64,000 nt of DNA, from NCBI RefSeq assembly GCF_904067045.1, contig NZ_CAJFDC010000033.1, forward strand, positions 161,110-225,109, written 5' to 3'. Shown here in pieces: positions 39,820 through 49,400 of this stretch. The DNA is from Pseudomonas sp. FEN. Lineage in GTDB: Bacteria; Pseudomonadota; Gammaproteobacteria; Pseudomonadales; Pseudomonadaceae. The position numbers and the translations under genes are program-made. Within the stretch, counting starts at the first letter, position 1. Every line of letters starts with the position of its first letter. Under the pieces are notes generated by a model that ran no database searches, was not told the origin of the DNA, and saw nothing but the letters and a program-made list of their open reading frames with translations.

Positions 39820-40820
39820 CGCCACCGCCCGACCTGGCCGCACAACCCTGGCGCTATGATTTTTTCGCCGCGATGCGTTTGCTGGAGCGTACTTACCCGG
39901 GGGCGCCGCGCTGGGGGACGGCGCAGCGCCTGGGCGACGATCCGCTGCGTCTGGCACAGCACGTTTCGCTGGCATTCGAGCCGGCGATGATTGCCCAACT
40001 GCGCCTGCGCGAGGGCCGGGCGGCGTTACTGGCGGTGAACTTCTTCGGCCTGACAGGGGCGAACGGGCCGATGCCCCTGCACTTCAGCGAAGATGTGCTG
40101 TCGCGCCAGATCAACCATGGCGACAGCACCCTGGCGCACTTTCTCGATGTGTTTCACCACCGTCTGCTGAGTTTGTTCTATCGCAGTTGGGCGCGGGTGC
40201 GTCCGGTGGTCTGGGCCGACCGCCCGGACGATGACCGTTTCGCCGACTATGTGTCGGCGTTTTCACCGGGACAGATGAGCGCGTTGCCCAATGGCACGCG
40301 CTTCCACGCGCCGCAGTTCATCGATCAACGCCGCAGTGCCGCCGGTTTGCTGGCTTTGCTCCGGGACCTGCTGCACTTGCCGGTGGGGTTGAGTACCCTG
40401 GGCCGGCATCGAGCTGTCCTGGGAGGCGATGAGCGCTTGCAACTGGGTGGCCGTCGCGAGTCGGCGCGGCTTGGCGGGGCTGCGTTGCTGGGGCGTCGCC
40501 TGTGGAATATCCAGCATAGCTTCTGCCTGCATCTGGGGCCGTTGTCCTGGTCGGACTACCAGCGGTTGCTGCCCGAAGGGCGCGACTTCGAAGCCCTGTG
40601 CCAGTTGGTCGAGTGTTATGTCGGCCCGACCTTGCAATGGGACCTCGACCTGCGCCTGCAACCGCCGCAACGGCCAGGCCTGCGACTCGGCGCGCGGCAG
40701 GGCCTGGGGCGGGCCTGCTGGCTGGGGCTCAAGCCCGAGGCGGCAGTGGGATGGCGCTTCGAGCCCGCGCGGTTTTGTGGCGAGCGGGCTGGCCCGCGTT
40801 CGGCTGCGAAGCAGTCGTAA
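39804..40820 (+). CDS. tssG: T6SS baseplate protein TssG, altered C-terminus
   Basis: 338 aa, VasB/ImpH family: YDFFAAMRLLERTYPGAPRWG at the start, FFGLTGANGPMPLHFSEDVL near residue 75, and FSPGQMSALPNG. The last 20 or so codons run straight into a REPIN (the peptide ..CGERAGPRSAAKQS is encoded by REP sequence), so the natural C-terminus seems to have been replaced by the element. The main fold looks complete. In many T6SS operons clpV follows tssG; here a 229-bp gap with the REPIN follows instead. Confidence 0.9.
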   Translation: MHDLVAPPPDLAAQPWRYDFFAAMRLLERTYPGAPRWGTAQRLGDDPLRLAQHVSLAFEPAMIAQLRLREGRAALLAVNFFGLTGANGPMPLHFSEDVLSRQINHGDSTLAHFLDVFHHRLLSLFYRSWARVRPVVWADRPDDDRFADYVSAFSPGQMSALPNGTRFHAPQFIDQRRSAAGLLALLRDLLHLPVGLSTLGRHRAVLGGDERLQLGGRRESARLGGAALLGRRLWNIQHSFCLHLGPLSWSDYQRLLPEGRDFEALCQLVECYVGPTLQWDLDLRLQPPQRPGLRLGARQGLGRACWLGLKPEAAVGWRFEPARFCGERAGPRSAAKQS

Positions 40821-40909
40821 ACCCTGCCACCTCGCTTTGCCTGACACACCGCGATCGCAGGTTTTGGGGCCGCTGCGCAGCCCAGCGCGGGCAAGCCCGC
40901 TCGCCACAC
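40777..40909. repeat. REPIN overlapping the 3' end of tssG
   Basis: TGTGGCGAGCGGGCTGGCCC.. (from 40777) faces ..GCGGGCAAGCCCGCTCGCCACA (to 40909), an inverted REP pair like the one at 19612-19754. It supplies the tssG stop codon and fills most of the tssG to PAAR-gene gap. Confidence 0.88.
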
Positions 40910-41049
40910 ATTTCAGCCAGACTTCGGATCGGTTCTTTAACTGATTGGGATTGCCCACCTCGCCCGCTTTTAGGAGTAATCCGATACCTGCCGATGCGTC
41001 CTTCATCGACACTGCATGGGCTTTCCATGGATGTCTGTCTGGAGCACGC

Positions 41050-41439
41050 ATGAATCAGCAAGTTGTAATGGGTGCCTTGCTCTCCTGTTCGTTTGGCGCC
41101 GCCCCGGCGCGCCTGAATGTACTGCCGCTGGGGCGGGTCAGCGCCGAAGGCCAGCCGGCGGCGAACATTCTCGATCATCAACCCCTGGTCAATATTCCCG
41201 CCTTCGGCCTCTGTCGCAGCCCGGCCAACCCCCAGGTCGCGGCGGCGACGGCCGCCGCCATGGGCGTGTTGACGCCGATGCCCTGCGTGCCCGCCACGCT
41301 CACGCCCTGGCAGCCCGGCGCGGCGCGGACGCGGGTTGCCAAGCTGCCGGCCCTGGATCATCGCTGTACCTGCCAGTGCAACTGGGGTGGGCAGATCCGC
41401 ATCAACGCCAGCGCCACCCTCAAGACCACGATTGCCTGA
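41050..41439 (+). CDS. PAAR-like (DUF4280-type) spike-tip protein
   Basis: 129 aa. Begins VVMGALLSCSFGAAPARLNVLP, the DUF4280/PAAR-like pattern, then PLVNIPAFGLCRSPANP and PCVPATLTPWQPG, ending with an ALDHRCTCQCNWGGQIRI strand. Three repeated Cys-containing beta turns suit a cone capping the VgrG trimer. GGAG sits 6 nt before the ATG. The frame is open back to 40945. It lies 16 bp before vgrG, which supports the role. Confidence 0.85.
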   Translation: MNQQVVMGALLSCSFGAAPARLNVLPLGRVSAEGQPAANILDHQPLVNIPAFGLCRSPANPQVAAATAAAMGVLTPMPCVPATLTPWQPGAARTRVAKLPALDHRCTCQCNWGGQIRINASATLKTTIA

Positions 41440-41455
41440 GCGAGCCCTTGTCACC

Positions 41456-43384
41456 ATGTCCGAAAACACCTACTTCCGCGTCCAGGTGCCTGGCGTCGAT
41501 GCCAAGCTGTCGCTGCTCGAACTGAGTGGCCGGGAAGGGCTGAGCCAGCTTGGCGGATACGAGTTGAGCATTGCCAGCCTGGATGACGGCTTGCAGGTCG
41601 ATGACCTGCTGGGCCGTCCGTTGGTGCTGAGCCTCGGGATCGAAGGTGAACGGGGGCGTTCCCTCCACGGCTACATCACGGCCTTCAGCGCTGTTGGCCG
41701 GGTCGGGCGCGAGGCGCGCTATCGGCTCTCCCTCAGGCCCTGGCTGTGGTTTCTGACGCAGTCCCGGCGCCAGCGTATTTTCCAGAACCTGACCCTCAGG
41801 CAGGTGCTCGAAGAGCTCTTCGGCGACTATCCCAGCAGTGTCGACTGGCAGGCCGAGTGTGCCGAGTCGATGGAGTATTGCGTGCAATTCGGCGAGAGCG
41901 ATTTCGCCTTTTTCAGCCGCTTGCTGGAGGACGCGGGACTCTACTATTTCTTCGAGCATTCTGCCGACGACCATCTGCTGGTGATTGCCGACTCGATGAG
42001 TGCCCACAAGCCGGTCCCGCACTTGCCTGAAATGAACTACCGGCCCAATCAGGACAAGGTCCCGGGCAGCATGCTGGTCTGGGAGTCCCACGGCGAATTG
42101 CGGCCCGGGGTGATCAGCCTGGTGGATTTCGATTTCACCAAGGCCAGCAATCGTGAGGCCAGTGTCCTCTCGGCCAGCCATGCGACTGCGGCGACAACAC
42201 GCCATGGCAACTATCGGCAGGAAGGTTTTCCAGGGCGCTTCAGCAGTCGTGATTCTGGCGAAGCCCAGGCGCGGATCCAGCTCGAAGCCGCGCATGCCAA
42301 CCAACAATGGCGCCGGGGCATCAGCCAGTCGCCGTATCTGGCGCCCGGACAGTGTTTTACCCTGGTCGGTCATTCGCGAGCCGAGCAGAACAGCGATTAC
42401 CTGATCGTGGCTGCGACCTTGCAACTGGATGATACGGCGCAGTTGCGCTGCGAGGTCGAGGCGATCCCCACCAGTCAGGTGTTTCACGCGCCGATCCAGA
42501 CGCCGCGTCCGCTGATCGCCGGACCACAGACGGCCTTTGTGGTCGGCAAGGCGGGCGAGCCGATCTGGGTCGATGAGTTCGGCCGGATCAAGGTGCAGTT
42601 TCACTGGGACGGCAGCGGGCGGCAGAACGAGCATTGTTCCTGCTGGGTCCGGGTCGCCCAGCCGCTGGCCGGCAAACGCTGGGGAGCGTTGTTCGTGCCC
42701 CGGGTCGGGCAGGAAGTGGTGGTGGCGTTTCTCGGCGGCGATCCTGATCGGCCACTGGTCACCGCCGGGTTGTACAACAGCGGTCACCGGCCGCCCTGGG
42801 CACTGCCGGACCAGGCGGCTCGCAGTGGTCTCAAATCGCAGTCGCTGGGCGAGCAGGGGGTGTACAACGAGCTGCGCTTCGAAGACAAGGCCGGTCATGA
42901 GCAGTTGTTGATCCATGCCGGACGCAACCAGGACCTGACAGTGCGCAACGATGCGTTCGCCAGCATCGGCAACGATTGGCACCTGACGGTCGGCGCCAAT
43001 CAGTTGCTCAAGGTCAAGGCCGATCTCCATGAGTCCGTGGGCGGCAAGCGCAACAGTCGGATCGACGCTGATCACTCGCTGGATATCGGCGGCGACAGTC
43101 ATTGCAAGGTGGCCGGGCAATGGCAGTCGACGGCCGCCGACATCGATCTCAAGGCCCACGGCAACCTCGTGCTGGAGGCGGGCAAGAGCCTGACCCTCAA
43201 GGTCGGCGCCAGCACCCTGGTACTCAGTGCCGCGGGCGTGGCCATCAATGGCAAGAGCGTGACCCTCGATGGTTCGGCGTCGGTCGACATCAACGGCGGC
43301 GGCGCCGCTGCGGCGACCTCGGCCAAGGCGGCGCAACCGGCGGCGGTCAAGCCACCCAAGGAGGCTGACGATGGTCGCGCTTGA
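41456..43384 (+). CDS. vgrG: VgrG spike protein
   Basis: 642 aa. gp27-like part at residues about 5-340 (FLTQSRRQRIFQNLTLRQVLEELF, QFGESDFAFFSRLLEDAGLYYFFEH); gp5 OB fold at about 360-470 (WVDEFGRIKVQFHWD, PRVGQEVVVAFLGGDPDRP); and a gp5 beta-helix tail after about 520 with repeated GG/D-H motifs. The C-terminus ends in an Ala/Lys-rich tail and carries no obvious effector domain. Its end overlaps tssJ by 14 bp. Confidence 0.95.
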   Translation: MSENTYFRVQVPGVDAKLSLLELSGREGLSQLGGYELSIASLDDGLQVDDLLGRPLVLSLGIEGERGRSLHGYITAFSAVGRVGREARYRLSLRPWLWFLTQSRRQRIFQNLTLRQVLEELFGDYPSSVDWQAECAESMEYCVQFGESDFAFFSRLLEDAGLYYFFEHSADDHLLVIADSMSAHKPVPHLPEMNYRPNQDKVPGSMLVWESHGELRPGVISLVDFDFTKASNREASVLSASHATAATTRHGNYRQEGFPGRFSSRDSGEAQARIQLEAAHANQQWRRGISQSPYLAPGQCFTLVGHSRAEQNSDYLIVAATLQLDDTAQLRCEVEAIPTSQVFHAPIQTPRPLIAGPQTAFVVGKAGEPIWVDEFGRIKVQFHWDGSGRQNEHCSCWVRVAQPLAGKRWGALFVPRVGQEVVVAFLGGDPDRPLVTAGLYNSGHRPPWALPDQAARSGLKSQSLGEQGVYNELRFEDKAGHEQLLIHAGRNQDLTVRNDAFASIGNDWHLTVGANQLLKVKADLHESVGGKRNSRIDADHSLDIGGDSHCKVAGQWQSTAADIDLKAHGNLVLEAGKSLTLKVGASTLVLSAAGVAINGKSVTLDGSASVDINGGGAAAATSAKAAQPAAVKPPKEADDGRA

Positions 43385-43886
43385 GCGCCTGTCGCGCCGC
43401 GTCATGCTCCTGCTGCTGGCGCTTGTCCTCCCGGGATGTACCTGGTTCGGCTGGGACGATCCGCCCCCGGCGCCCGAACCGCATATCAAGTTGTCCCTGG
43501 AGGCGGCACTGGACAGCAATCCCGACCTGCACGGGCGACCGTCGCCCGTGGTGGTCAGGGTCCTGCAACTGGCGGACGGCAAGCGTCTGGAACAGATCGA
43601 GCTGTTCCAGTCCGAAGCCGAGGCCGAGCAGGCGCTGGGGAGCGAGCTGCTTCGACATGAGTCGCTGTTGCTACGCCCTGGCCAGCAGCAGGAGCAGAGT
43701 TTTATTCCGGTGTCCGGTACCCGCTTGATCGCGGTGGTGGTCGAGTACCGCAATATCGACCATGCCCAGTGGTGGGCCTGGGCCGAAATCGATCCGACGC
43801 GCTCTTCGCGGCTGACGGCCCTGATCGGTCGCCAACGCGTGGCGTTGACGTCAGTGCCTCTGGAGGAGAAATCCGATCATGAGTAG
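43371..43886 (+). CDS. tssJ: T6SS outer-membrane lipoprotein TssJ
   Basis: 171 aa. Signal peptide with lipobox LVLPGC (Cys at about residue 23) and a transthyretin-like beta sandwich (HIKLSLEAALDSNPDLHGRPSPVVVRVLQL, FIPVSGTRLIAVVVEYR). It anchors the TssLM membrane complex at the outer membrane. Start ATG 43371 lies inside the vgrG end. Confidence 0.92.
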   Translation: MVALERLSRRVMLLLLALVLPGCTWFGWDDPPPAPEPHIKLSLEAALDSNPDLHGRPSPVVVRVLQLADGKRLEQIELFQSEAEAEQALGSELLRHESLLLRPGQQQEQSFIPVSGTRLIAVVVEYRNIDHAQWWAWAEIDPTRSSRLTALIGRQRVALTSVPLEEKSDHE

Positions 43887-45216
43887 TGATGACCGCGTCG
43901 TGTGGGCCGAAGGCATGTTTCTGCTGCCGCAGCACTTCCAGCAGCAGGAGCGCCATCATCGGGCCCGGCTGGCGCAGGTGCTGCGCGCCTTGCAACCCCA
44001 TGGCTGGGGCTTTGCCGCGTTGAAAATCGATGCGGCGCAGTTGGCGCTGGGTACGCTGGCCTTGAGTGCCTGTGAAGGGATCATGCCCGATGGCAGCCCC
44101 TTCGCCCTGACGGACGAGGAGCTGGCCCGGCTGCGTTATCCGGTGGCCGACAGCGAGCGTGATGTGCAACTGGTGCTGGCCCTGGCGGTCAAGCGCCCAG
44201 GCGCGACGGACACCGAAGCCAGCCCCGGCGCCGATAGCCTGGCGCGCTATCGGATCAGCGAAATCATGGTCGCCGACGTCCATGCCGAGGGCGCCGAACC
44301 GGCCTGCTTGCAGGTGAGCCGCTTGCACCTGAAGCTGGCGCGAGAAGAGCAGGTGGCCGCCTCCCATGTGTTTTTGCGGGTGGCCCGGGTGGTGGAGCGA
44401 ACAGCCACCGGCCTGGTGGTGCTCGATCGGCAGCAGGTGGCGCCGCTGCTGGCCTGGCGCTGTTCGTCGGTGCTGGCGCGCTCGGTCGACGAGTTGATCG
44501 CCCGGGCCCGGCAACGCGGCGTGGCCCTGGCTGAAGGGCTGGGCCAGGGCGGGCTCGGTGGGCTGACGGAGATCCAGCAGTACGTGATGCTGCAGAGCGT
44601 CAATCGTGCCGAGAGCTTGTTGCTGCACCTGGCGAGCCAGCCAGCGCTGCACCCCGAGCTGTTGTACCGTGAGCTGGTGCGGCTGGCCGGCGAGCTGGCG
44701 ATTTTCTGCCCGGACCGCAAGCGTCCCCGGGCGTACCCGCCGTACCGGCATGACCGCCTGGGTGAGACCTTTGTGCCGCTGCTCCAGGATCTGCTGCAGG
44801 CGTTGAGCGCCGTGACCAGTGCCGATGTGGTGGCCCTGACCCTCAAGAGTGGTGCCTTCGGCTTTCGTTTTGCCCAGGTGCCGGACATCAACCTCTACCA
44901 GTCGGCCCGTTTCATTCTCGCGGTCCGGGCACAAGTGCCCGACGAGGAATTGCGCAAAAGCTTTCCCAACCGCTTGAAAATCGGCCCGGCCCAGCGCTTG
45001 CACGACCTGGTCAATCTGCAACTGTCGGGGTTGGCGATCGAGGTGTTGCCGGCGGCGCCCAGGGAGTTGCCTTACTATCCCGGCTTCAGCTACTTCCAGG
45101 TGTCGAGTGACCACTCCTTGTGGGCCGACCTGGTGGACAGCAGCGGTTTTGGTTTGCATGTGGCCGGTTCGTTTCCGGGCCTGCAATTGGCGTTCTGGGC
45201 CATCAGGGCGTCGTGA
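43879..45216 (+). CDS. tssK: T6SS baseplate-membrane adaptor TssK
   Basis: 445 aa, ImpJ/VasE family, starting with the characteristic RVVWAEGMFLLPQHFQQQERH. ALHPELLYRELVRLAGELAIF and a late FYQVSSDHSLWADL-type segment (YFQVSSDHSLWADLVDSS) match the family. It links the baseplate to TssLM. It overlaps tssJ by 8 bp and shares one base with tssL (TGATG). Confidence 0.95.
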   Translation: MSSDDRVVWAEGMFLLPQHFQQQERHHRARLAQVLRALQPHGWGFAALKIDAAQLALGTLALSACEGIMPDGSPFALTDEELARLRYPVADSERDVQLVLALAVKRPGATDTEASPGADSLARYRISEIMVADVHAEGAEPACLQVSRLHLKLAREEQVAASHVFLRVARVVERTATGLVVLDRQQVAPLLAWRCSSVLARSVDELIARARQRGVALAEGLGQGGLGGLTEIQQYVMLQSVNRAESLLLHLASQPALHPELLYRELVRLAGELAIFCPDRKRPRAYPPYRHDRLGETFVPLLQDLLQALSAVTSADVVALTLKSGAFGFRFAQVPDINLYQSARFILAVRAQVPDEELRKSFPNRLKIGPAQRLHDLVNLQLSGLAIEVLPAAPRELPYYPGFSYFQVSSDHSLWADLVDSSGFGLHVAGSFPGLQLAFWAIRAS

Positions 45217-46406
45217 TGGCCTTTGCCAGGGCGGTTTCCAGAGCGCGCAAAAGCACCCATGAGGGGGGACCGGCGGCGGCCGATGAAAACCTCTGTCCGC
45301 TGGCTGACGATCTGCTGCATGAAGTGGTGGTGTTCCAGCGCCTGACCCGTCGGCCCGACCTCCCGACGCTGCGCCTGCGGCTGATCGCCCGGGTGCGGAC
45401 TTTCCAGCAGCAGGCCCTGGCCCACGGTATCGAGCAGCGCATCGTGCTGCGCGCCCGTTATGCCCTGTGCACCTTGCTCGACGAAGTCATCGCCAGCAGC
45501 GAATGGGCGCGGGGCGCCTGGTCGCAGCACAGCCTGCTGATGACCTTTCACCAGGAAAGCGAGGGCGGCGAAGGCTTCTTCGTCTATCTGGATGAGGCAC
45601 AGCTCAGACCGCTGGAGCACCTGGCGCTGCTCGAGCTGATGTACCTGTGCCTGGCGCTGGGCCTGGAGGGCCGCTATCGAATCCAGCGCGAAGGCCGTTC
45701 GATCCTGGCCCTCAAGCGTGCCCAGCTCCATGAAACCCTGCGCCTGCACCGCGCGCGTTATCCGCGGTCGGTGCCGAAGGCGGTGCACCGGGCGCAACGC
45801 TTGCGGCGCGCGCTGCGCTGGAGCCTGTATGGTCTGCTGGCGCTGCTGCCCATCCTCACGGTGGTGGGCGCGTATGACTTGCAAGTGCGTTCCGCCGAGC
45901 AATTGCGTAGCGCGGCGCGGCTGTTGTCGAGCAGTGACACGCGCCCCGCTGCTCGCCCGACATTGCCCTCGTTGGCCGAGCGTCTGGCCGAGGATATCCA
46001 GGCCGGGCGTCTGACGTTGCACGATGAGGCCGCTGGCGTTCGCCTGCTGCTCGGAACCACGGAGGTGTTTGCTCCGGGTGGCAGTCTGATCGCGCCACGG
46101 AACAGGGCGATTTTGCGGCGGATCGCCGCGGTGCTGGCGGATTGGCCGGGAGCGATCCGGATCATCGGCCACAGTGACGATACGCCGGTTGGCAAGGGCC
46201 TGGTCTCCAACCAACAGCTCTCGCTGCGCCGTGCCCGCGCGGTGCGCTTGGCGATGTTTGGCGAGGCCGTCGACCGCGGCCGTGTCCAGGCCCTGGGGCG
46301 TGGCGCCAGTGAGCCGCTGGTGCCGAATGACAGCGCGGGCAACCGGGCGCGCAATCGCCGGGTGGAGATCGTCCTCGAACCGTCCGTGAGCGCCGCCCTG
46401 CCATAG
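45216..46406 (+). CDS. tssL: T6SS inner-membrane protein TssL with C-terminal OmpA-like domain
   Basis: 396 aa. The cytoplasmic DotU domain occupies about residues 25-195 (ADDLLHEVVVFQR, RYALCTLLDEVIASSEW, LLMTFHQESEGGEGFF). One TM helix at about 207-225 (WSLYGLLALLPILTVVGAY) is followed by a periplasmic OmpA-like peptidoglycan-binding domain (about 300-390; IIGHSDDTPVG, LSLRRARAVRLAM, NRARNRRVEIVL). This extended TssL can anchor itself to the cell wall without a separate TagL. Confidence 0.94.
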   Translation: MAFARAVSRARKSTHEGGPAAADENLCPLADDLLHEVVVFQRLTRRPDLPTLRLRLIARVRTFQQQALAHGIEQRIVLRARYALCTLLDEVIASSEWARGAWSQHSLLMTFHQESEGGEGFFVYLDEAQLRPLEHLALLELMYLCLALGLEGRYRIQREGRSILALKRAQLHETLRLHRARYPRSVPKAVHRAQRLRRALRWSLYGLLALLPILTVVGAYDLQVRSAEQLRSAARLLSSSDTRPAARPTLPSLAERLAEDIQAGRLTLHDEAAGVRLLLGTTEVFAPGGSLIAPRNRAILRRIAAVLADWPGAIRIIGHSDDTPVGKGLVSNQQLSLRRARAVRLAMFGEAVDRGRVQALGRGASEPLVPNDSAGNRARNRRVEIVLEPSVSAALP

Positions 46407-46432
46407 CGCCTTCACCTCCTTGCCCTTGTCGG

Positions 46433-49400
46433 ATGACTGCCACCATGTTCCTGAGATTGTTGAAAAACCTGCTGCGGGCACTGCCGCTGGTGACGGGGCT
46501 CTATCTGTTGACCCTGCTGGTGCGCAGCCATGGCCCCCGGTTGTCCATCGACGGCGACTCGCCGCTGGCGCACGACTGGCAGCAGTGGTTGTTGCTGGGG
46601 CCGTTGTACTTGTCTGGGCTGATTTTTTTCTGCTGGGCCCGGCGTCGGCGCAAACGCCGCGAGTTGCTGCGGGCCGAGGCGGCGCAACGGGCGTTGCAGC
46701 GACTGGAGCCGCCTTGTGCGCGCGAGCGACGCTTGCGTGAGCGGCTGGAGCGCTGGCGTCTGGAAAGCCAGGCCAGCGCCGGCGGCCCGGTGTTCCTGCT
46801 GCTGGGGACGGCCGGCGCCGGCAAGCGTAGCCTGATGGGGGAGAGGCGCCGCCGGGCACGTGGGGTCGACGATCCGCCGCCCGATGACTTGCACCTGGGG
46901 CGTATCGGGGCCTTCTCTGTCATGGCCGCGAGCACGGCGCTGCTGACCCAGGTGGACCCCGACGGTGTACGGCTGTGGCGTTGCCTGCTCGATGAACTGA
47001 AAAACTCGCGTCGCCACGGGTTGGGGGTTGCGGGAGTGGTGCTGGTGCTCAATGCGCTGCATCTGTTGCGCCTGGCGCCCGCTGCCCGCGATGCCCAGGC
47101 CCTGATCCTGCGGGCGCGCCTGGAAGAGCTGGCCGCCGAGTTCGGTCAGGGCCTGGCAGTGCAGGTGATCGTCACCCACTGTGATCGCCTGCCAGGCTTC
47201 GAACCTTCGCTGCTGGCATTGCCGGTCGAGGAAAGAGACCTGGCGCTGGCCTTTGTCCGTGGGCGCAATCGACAGAACCTGGCGGGGCTGGTCGAGCGTC
47301 TGGCCGGCACTTTCGCGGCAGTGCAAGAGGCTCTCCCGGAGCGCTTGCAGAGGGAAGTACAGACTTCGGAGCGGGTTCAACTCTACGGTTTTCCACGACT
47401 GTGGCGACAGTTCGGCGAGGTCTTGCAGTCTTATCTGCAGACGGCATTTTTCGAGCAGCCACGGGTCTCGCAGGTCCACCTGCAATCGCTGTGTTGCGGC
47501 GGCCACTTGCGGGTCGAACCGGGCCCCCGGGCTGCCAGTCAGCGCCTGGTCCGCTGCCTGCAACGGCGTCGGCGTCGCGCGCGCTGGCTGAAATACCTGC
47601 AACCGGATGCCAGAGGGGGCCGCTGGTTGCTGGCATTCGGCGCGGGGACTTTGCTCATTCTGCTGGCAATGCTGCTTGGCAACAGTTACTGGCAGCAGAC
47701 CCGACAGTTGCAGTGGCTGGCCGAGCAACAGGCGTTGCTCGCGGCGTTGCCGGCCAGCGCCGCCGGGACGAGTGTGTCAGCGCTGGTGCTCGAACGCCTG
47801 GGGCGTTTCCGGAACCTGGCCCATCCCCCCACTGACGGTTGGCCGCAGCCCGCTTTCTGGTTAAGCGGGTATCAGCGATTGCTGGAGCAGGCCCGTAGCC
47901 TTTACCAGCGGGCGTTGCTCGATGAGTTGCTGCCCAGCGTGGTGCAAACCTTGCAGCGCGCTCCACCGAATGGGCTGCACAGCGAGCGCCAGGAACGCTT
48001 GCGGTTATACCTGATGCTGGGTGGCCAGGGCCGCTTCGATGCGGGCGCCTTCGCGGACTGGCTGTCGGCCCAAGTGCTGGGCGATCTCGGTCAAGCGCTG
48101 GCCGTGGAGCAACGCCAGCAGTTGCAGATTCATGTCCAGGCGCTGATACCGCTTCTGGCGAGGGGGGCGCTGCTGAGTGTCGATCCACAGTGGGTCGAGC
48201 AGGTGCGTCAACACCTGCGGCGCGAGCCGCAACAGCAGCGCCTGTATGCTCGACTGGGCACGATGTTGGGCGCGGCCGACGACGAGGATTTCAGTGTCGT
48301 CGCCGTCAGCGCCAGCGAAGGCCTGCTGAGCCTTGCCCGGCGCAGCGGCGGGCCCTTGAACCGAGGCGTGCCGATACGCTTCAGCCCCAAGGGCTACGAG
48401 CGCCTGCGGGCCCGTCTGCCATTGCTGGTGGGCGAAGCGCTCAAGGATGAAGACTGGGTCATGGGTGAAGGGCTGCGACTGGACGCGCTGAGCTTGTACA
48501 ACGAAGTCAGCGCGCTCTACGAGCAGGATTATATCCGGCACTGGGAGCGCTTCTTCGCCGACCTGCGGCTGCTCGGACTCGACCAGCCCGAATCCCTGGC
48601 GCCCAGGCTCGAACGTCTGGCGCGGGCTGACTCGGCGCTGTTCGCCGTGTTGCGTGCCGCCGGGCGTGAAACCCGCCTGGAAATCCCTCAAGCCCCGCAG
48701 CGCCTGGTCGACAGGGCGCGACAACAGGTTTCGTCACTGGCCTCCAACCTTTCCGCTGAGTTGGTCCAGGCGCTCCCGGCTCCGACTTCCGCCGAGGAAC
48801 TGGCGGTCAACCGGCACTTTGCCGCGCTGCATCGGCTGACCAGCGCCAGCGAAGGCGCTGCCGCCCCGCTGGAAGCACTGCGCGAAGCCCTGGCCCAGGC
48901 CGCGGTCTATCTGCGGGCTCGCGAGCAAGCTCAACAGATGGGGGTGCCGGGCCCGCCAGGGGACGGCCTAGAACAACTGAAACGGCAGATCGACAACCTG
49001 CCGCCGCTGCTGCAACCGCTGTTTGCCGAGATCGTCAGCGTGGGGCGGCAACACGTGCGCCAGCAGACGGCGGAAACGCTTGGCGCCAGCCTGAACCGTC
49101 AATTGGGCCCCGAGTGCACGCGCCTGCTCAGCCAACGCTATCCGTTTGACCGGCAGGCCAGGGAGCAACTGACGCTGGCCGACTTCAACCGCTTGTTCGC
49201 GCCTTCCGGATTGCTGCGGGATTTTCAACAGCGTTATCCGGACGTCACGCTGCTGGAGGGCTCGGTGGCGGCGCAGTTCCAGCGTGCGGAGCAGATTCGT
49301 CGGGCGTTCTTTCCCGGCACGTCCGACGTCGCCAAGGTCGATTTCGAACTCAGCCCTGTGACCATGGATGAAAATATCGCCCAACTGCGCCTGACCCTGG

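Noticed and set aside
41420..43753. 777-codon minus-strand frame
   Set aside because: Shadow of vgrG and tssJ, both of which are well supported.
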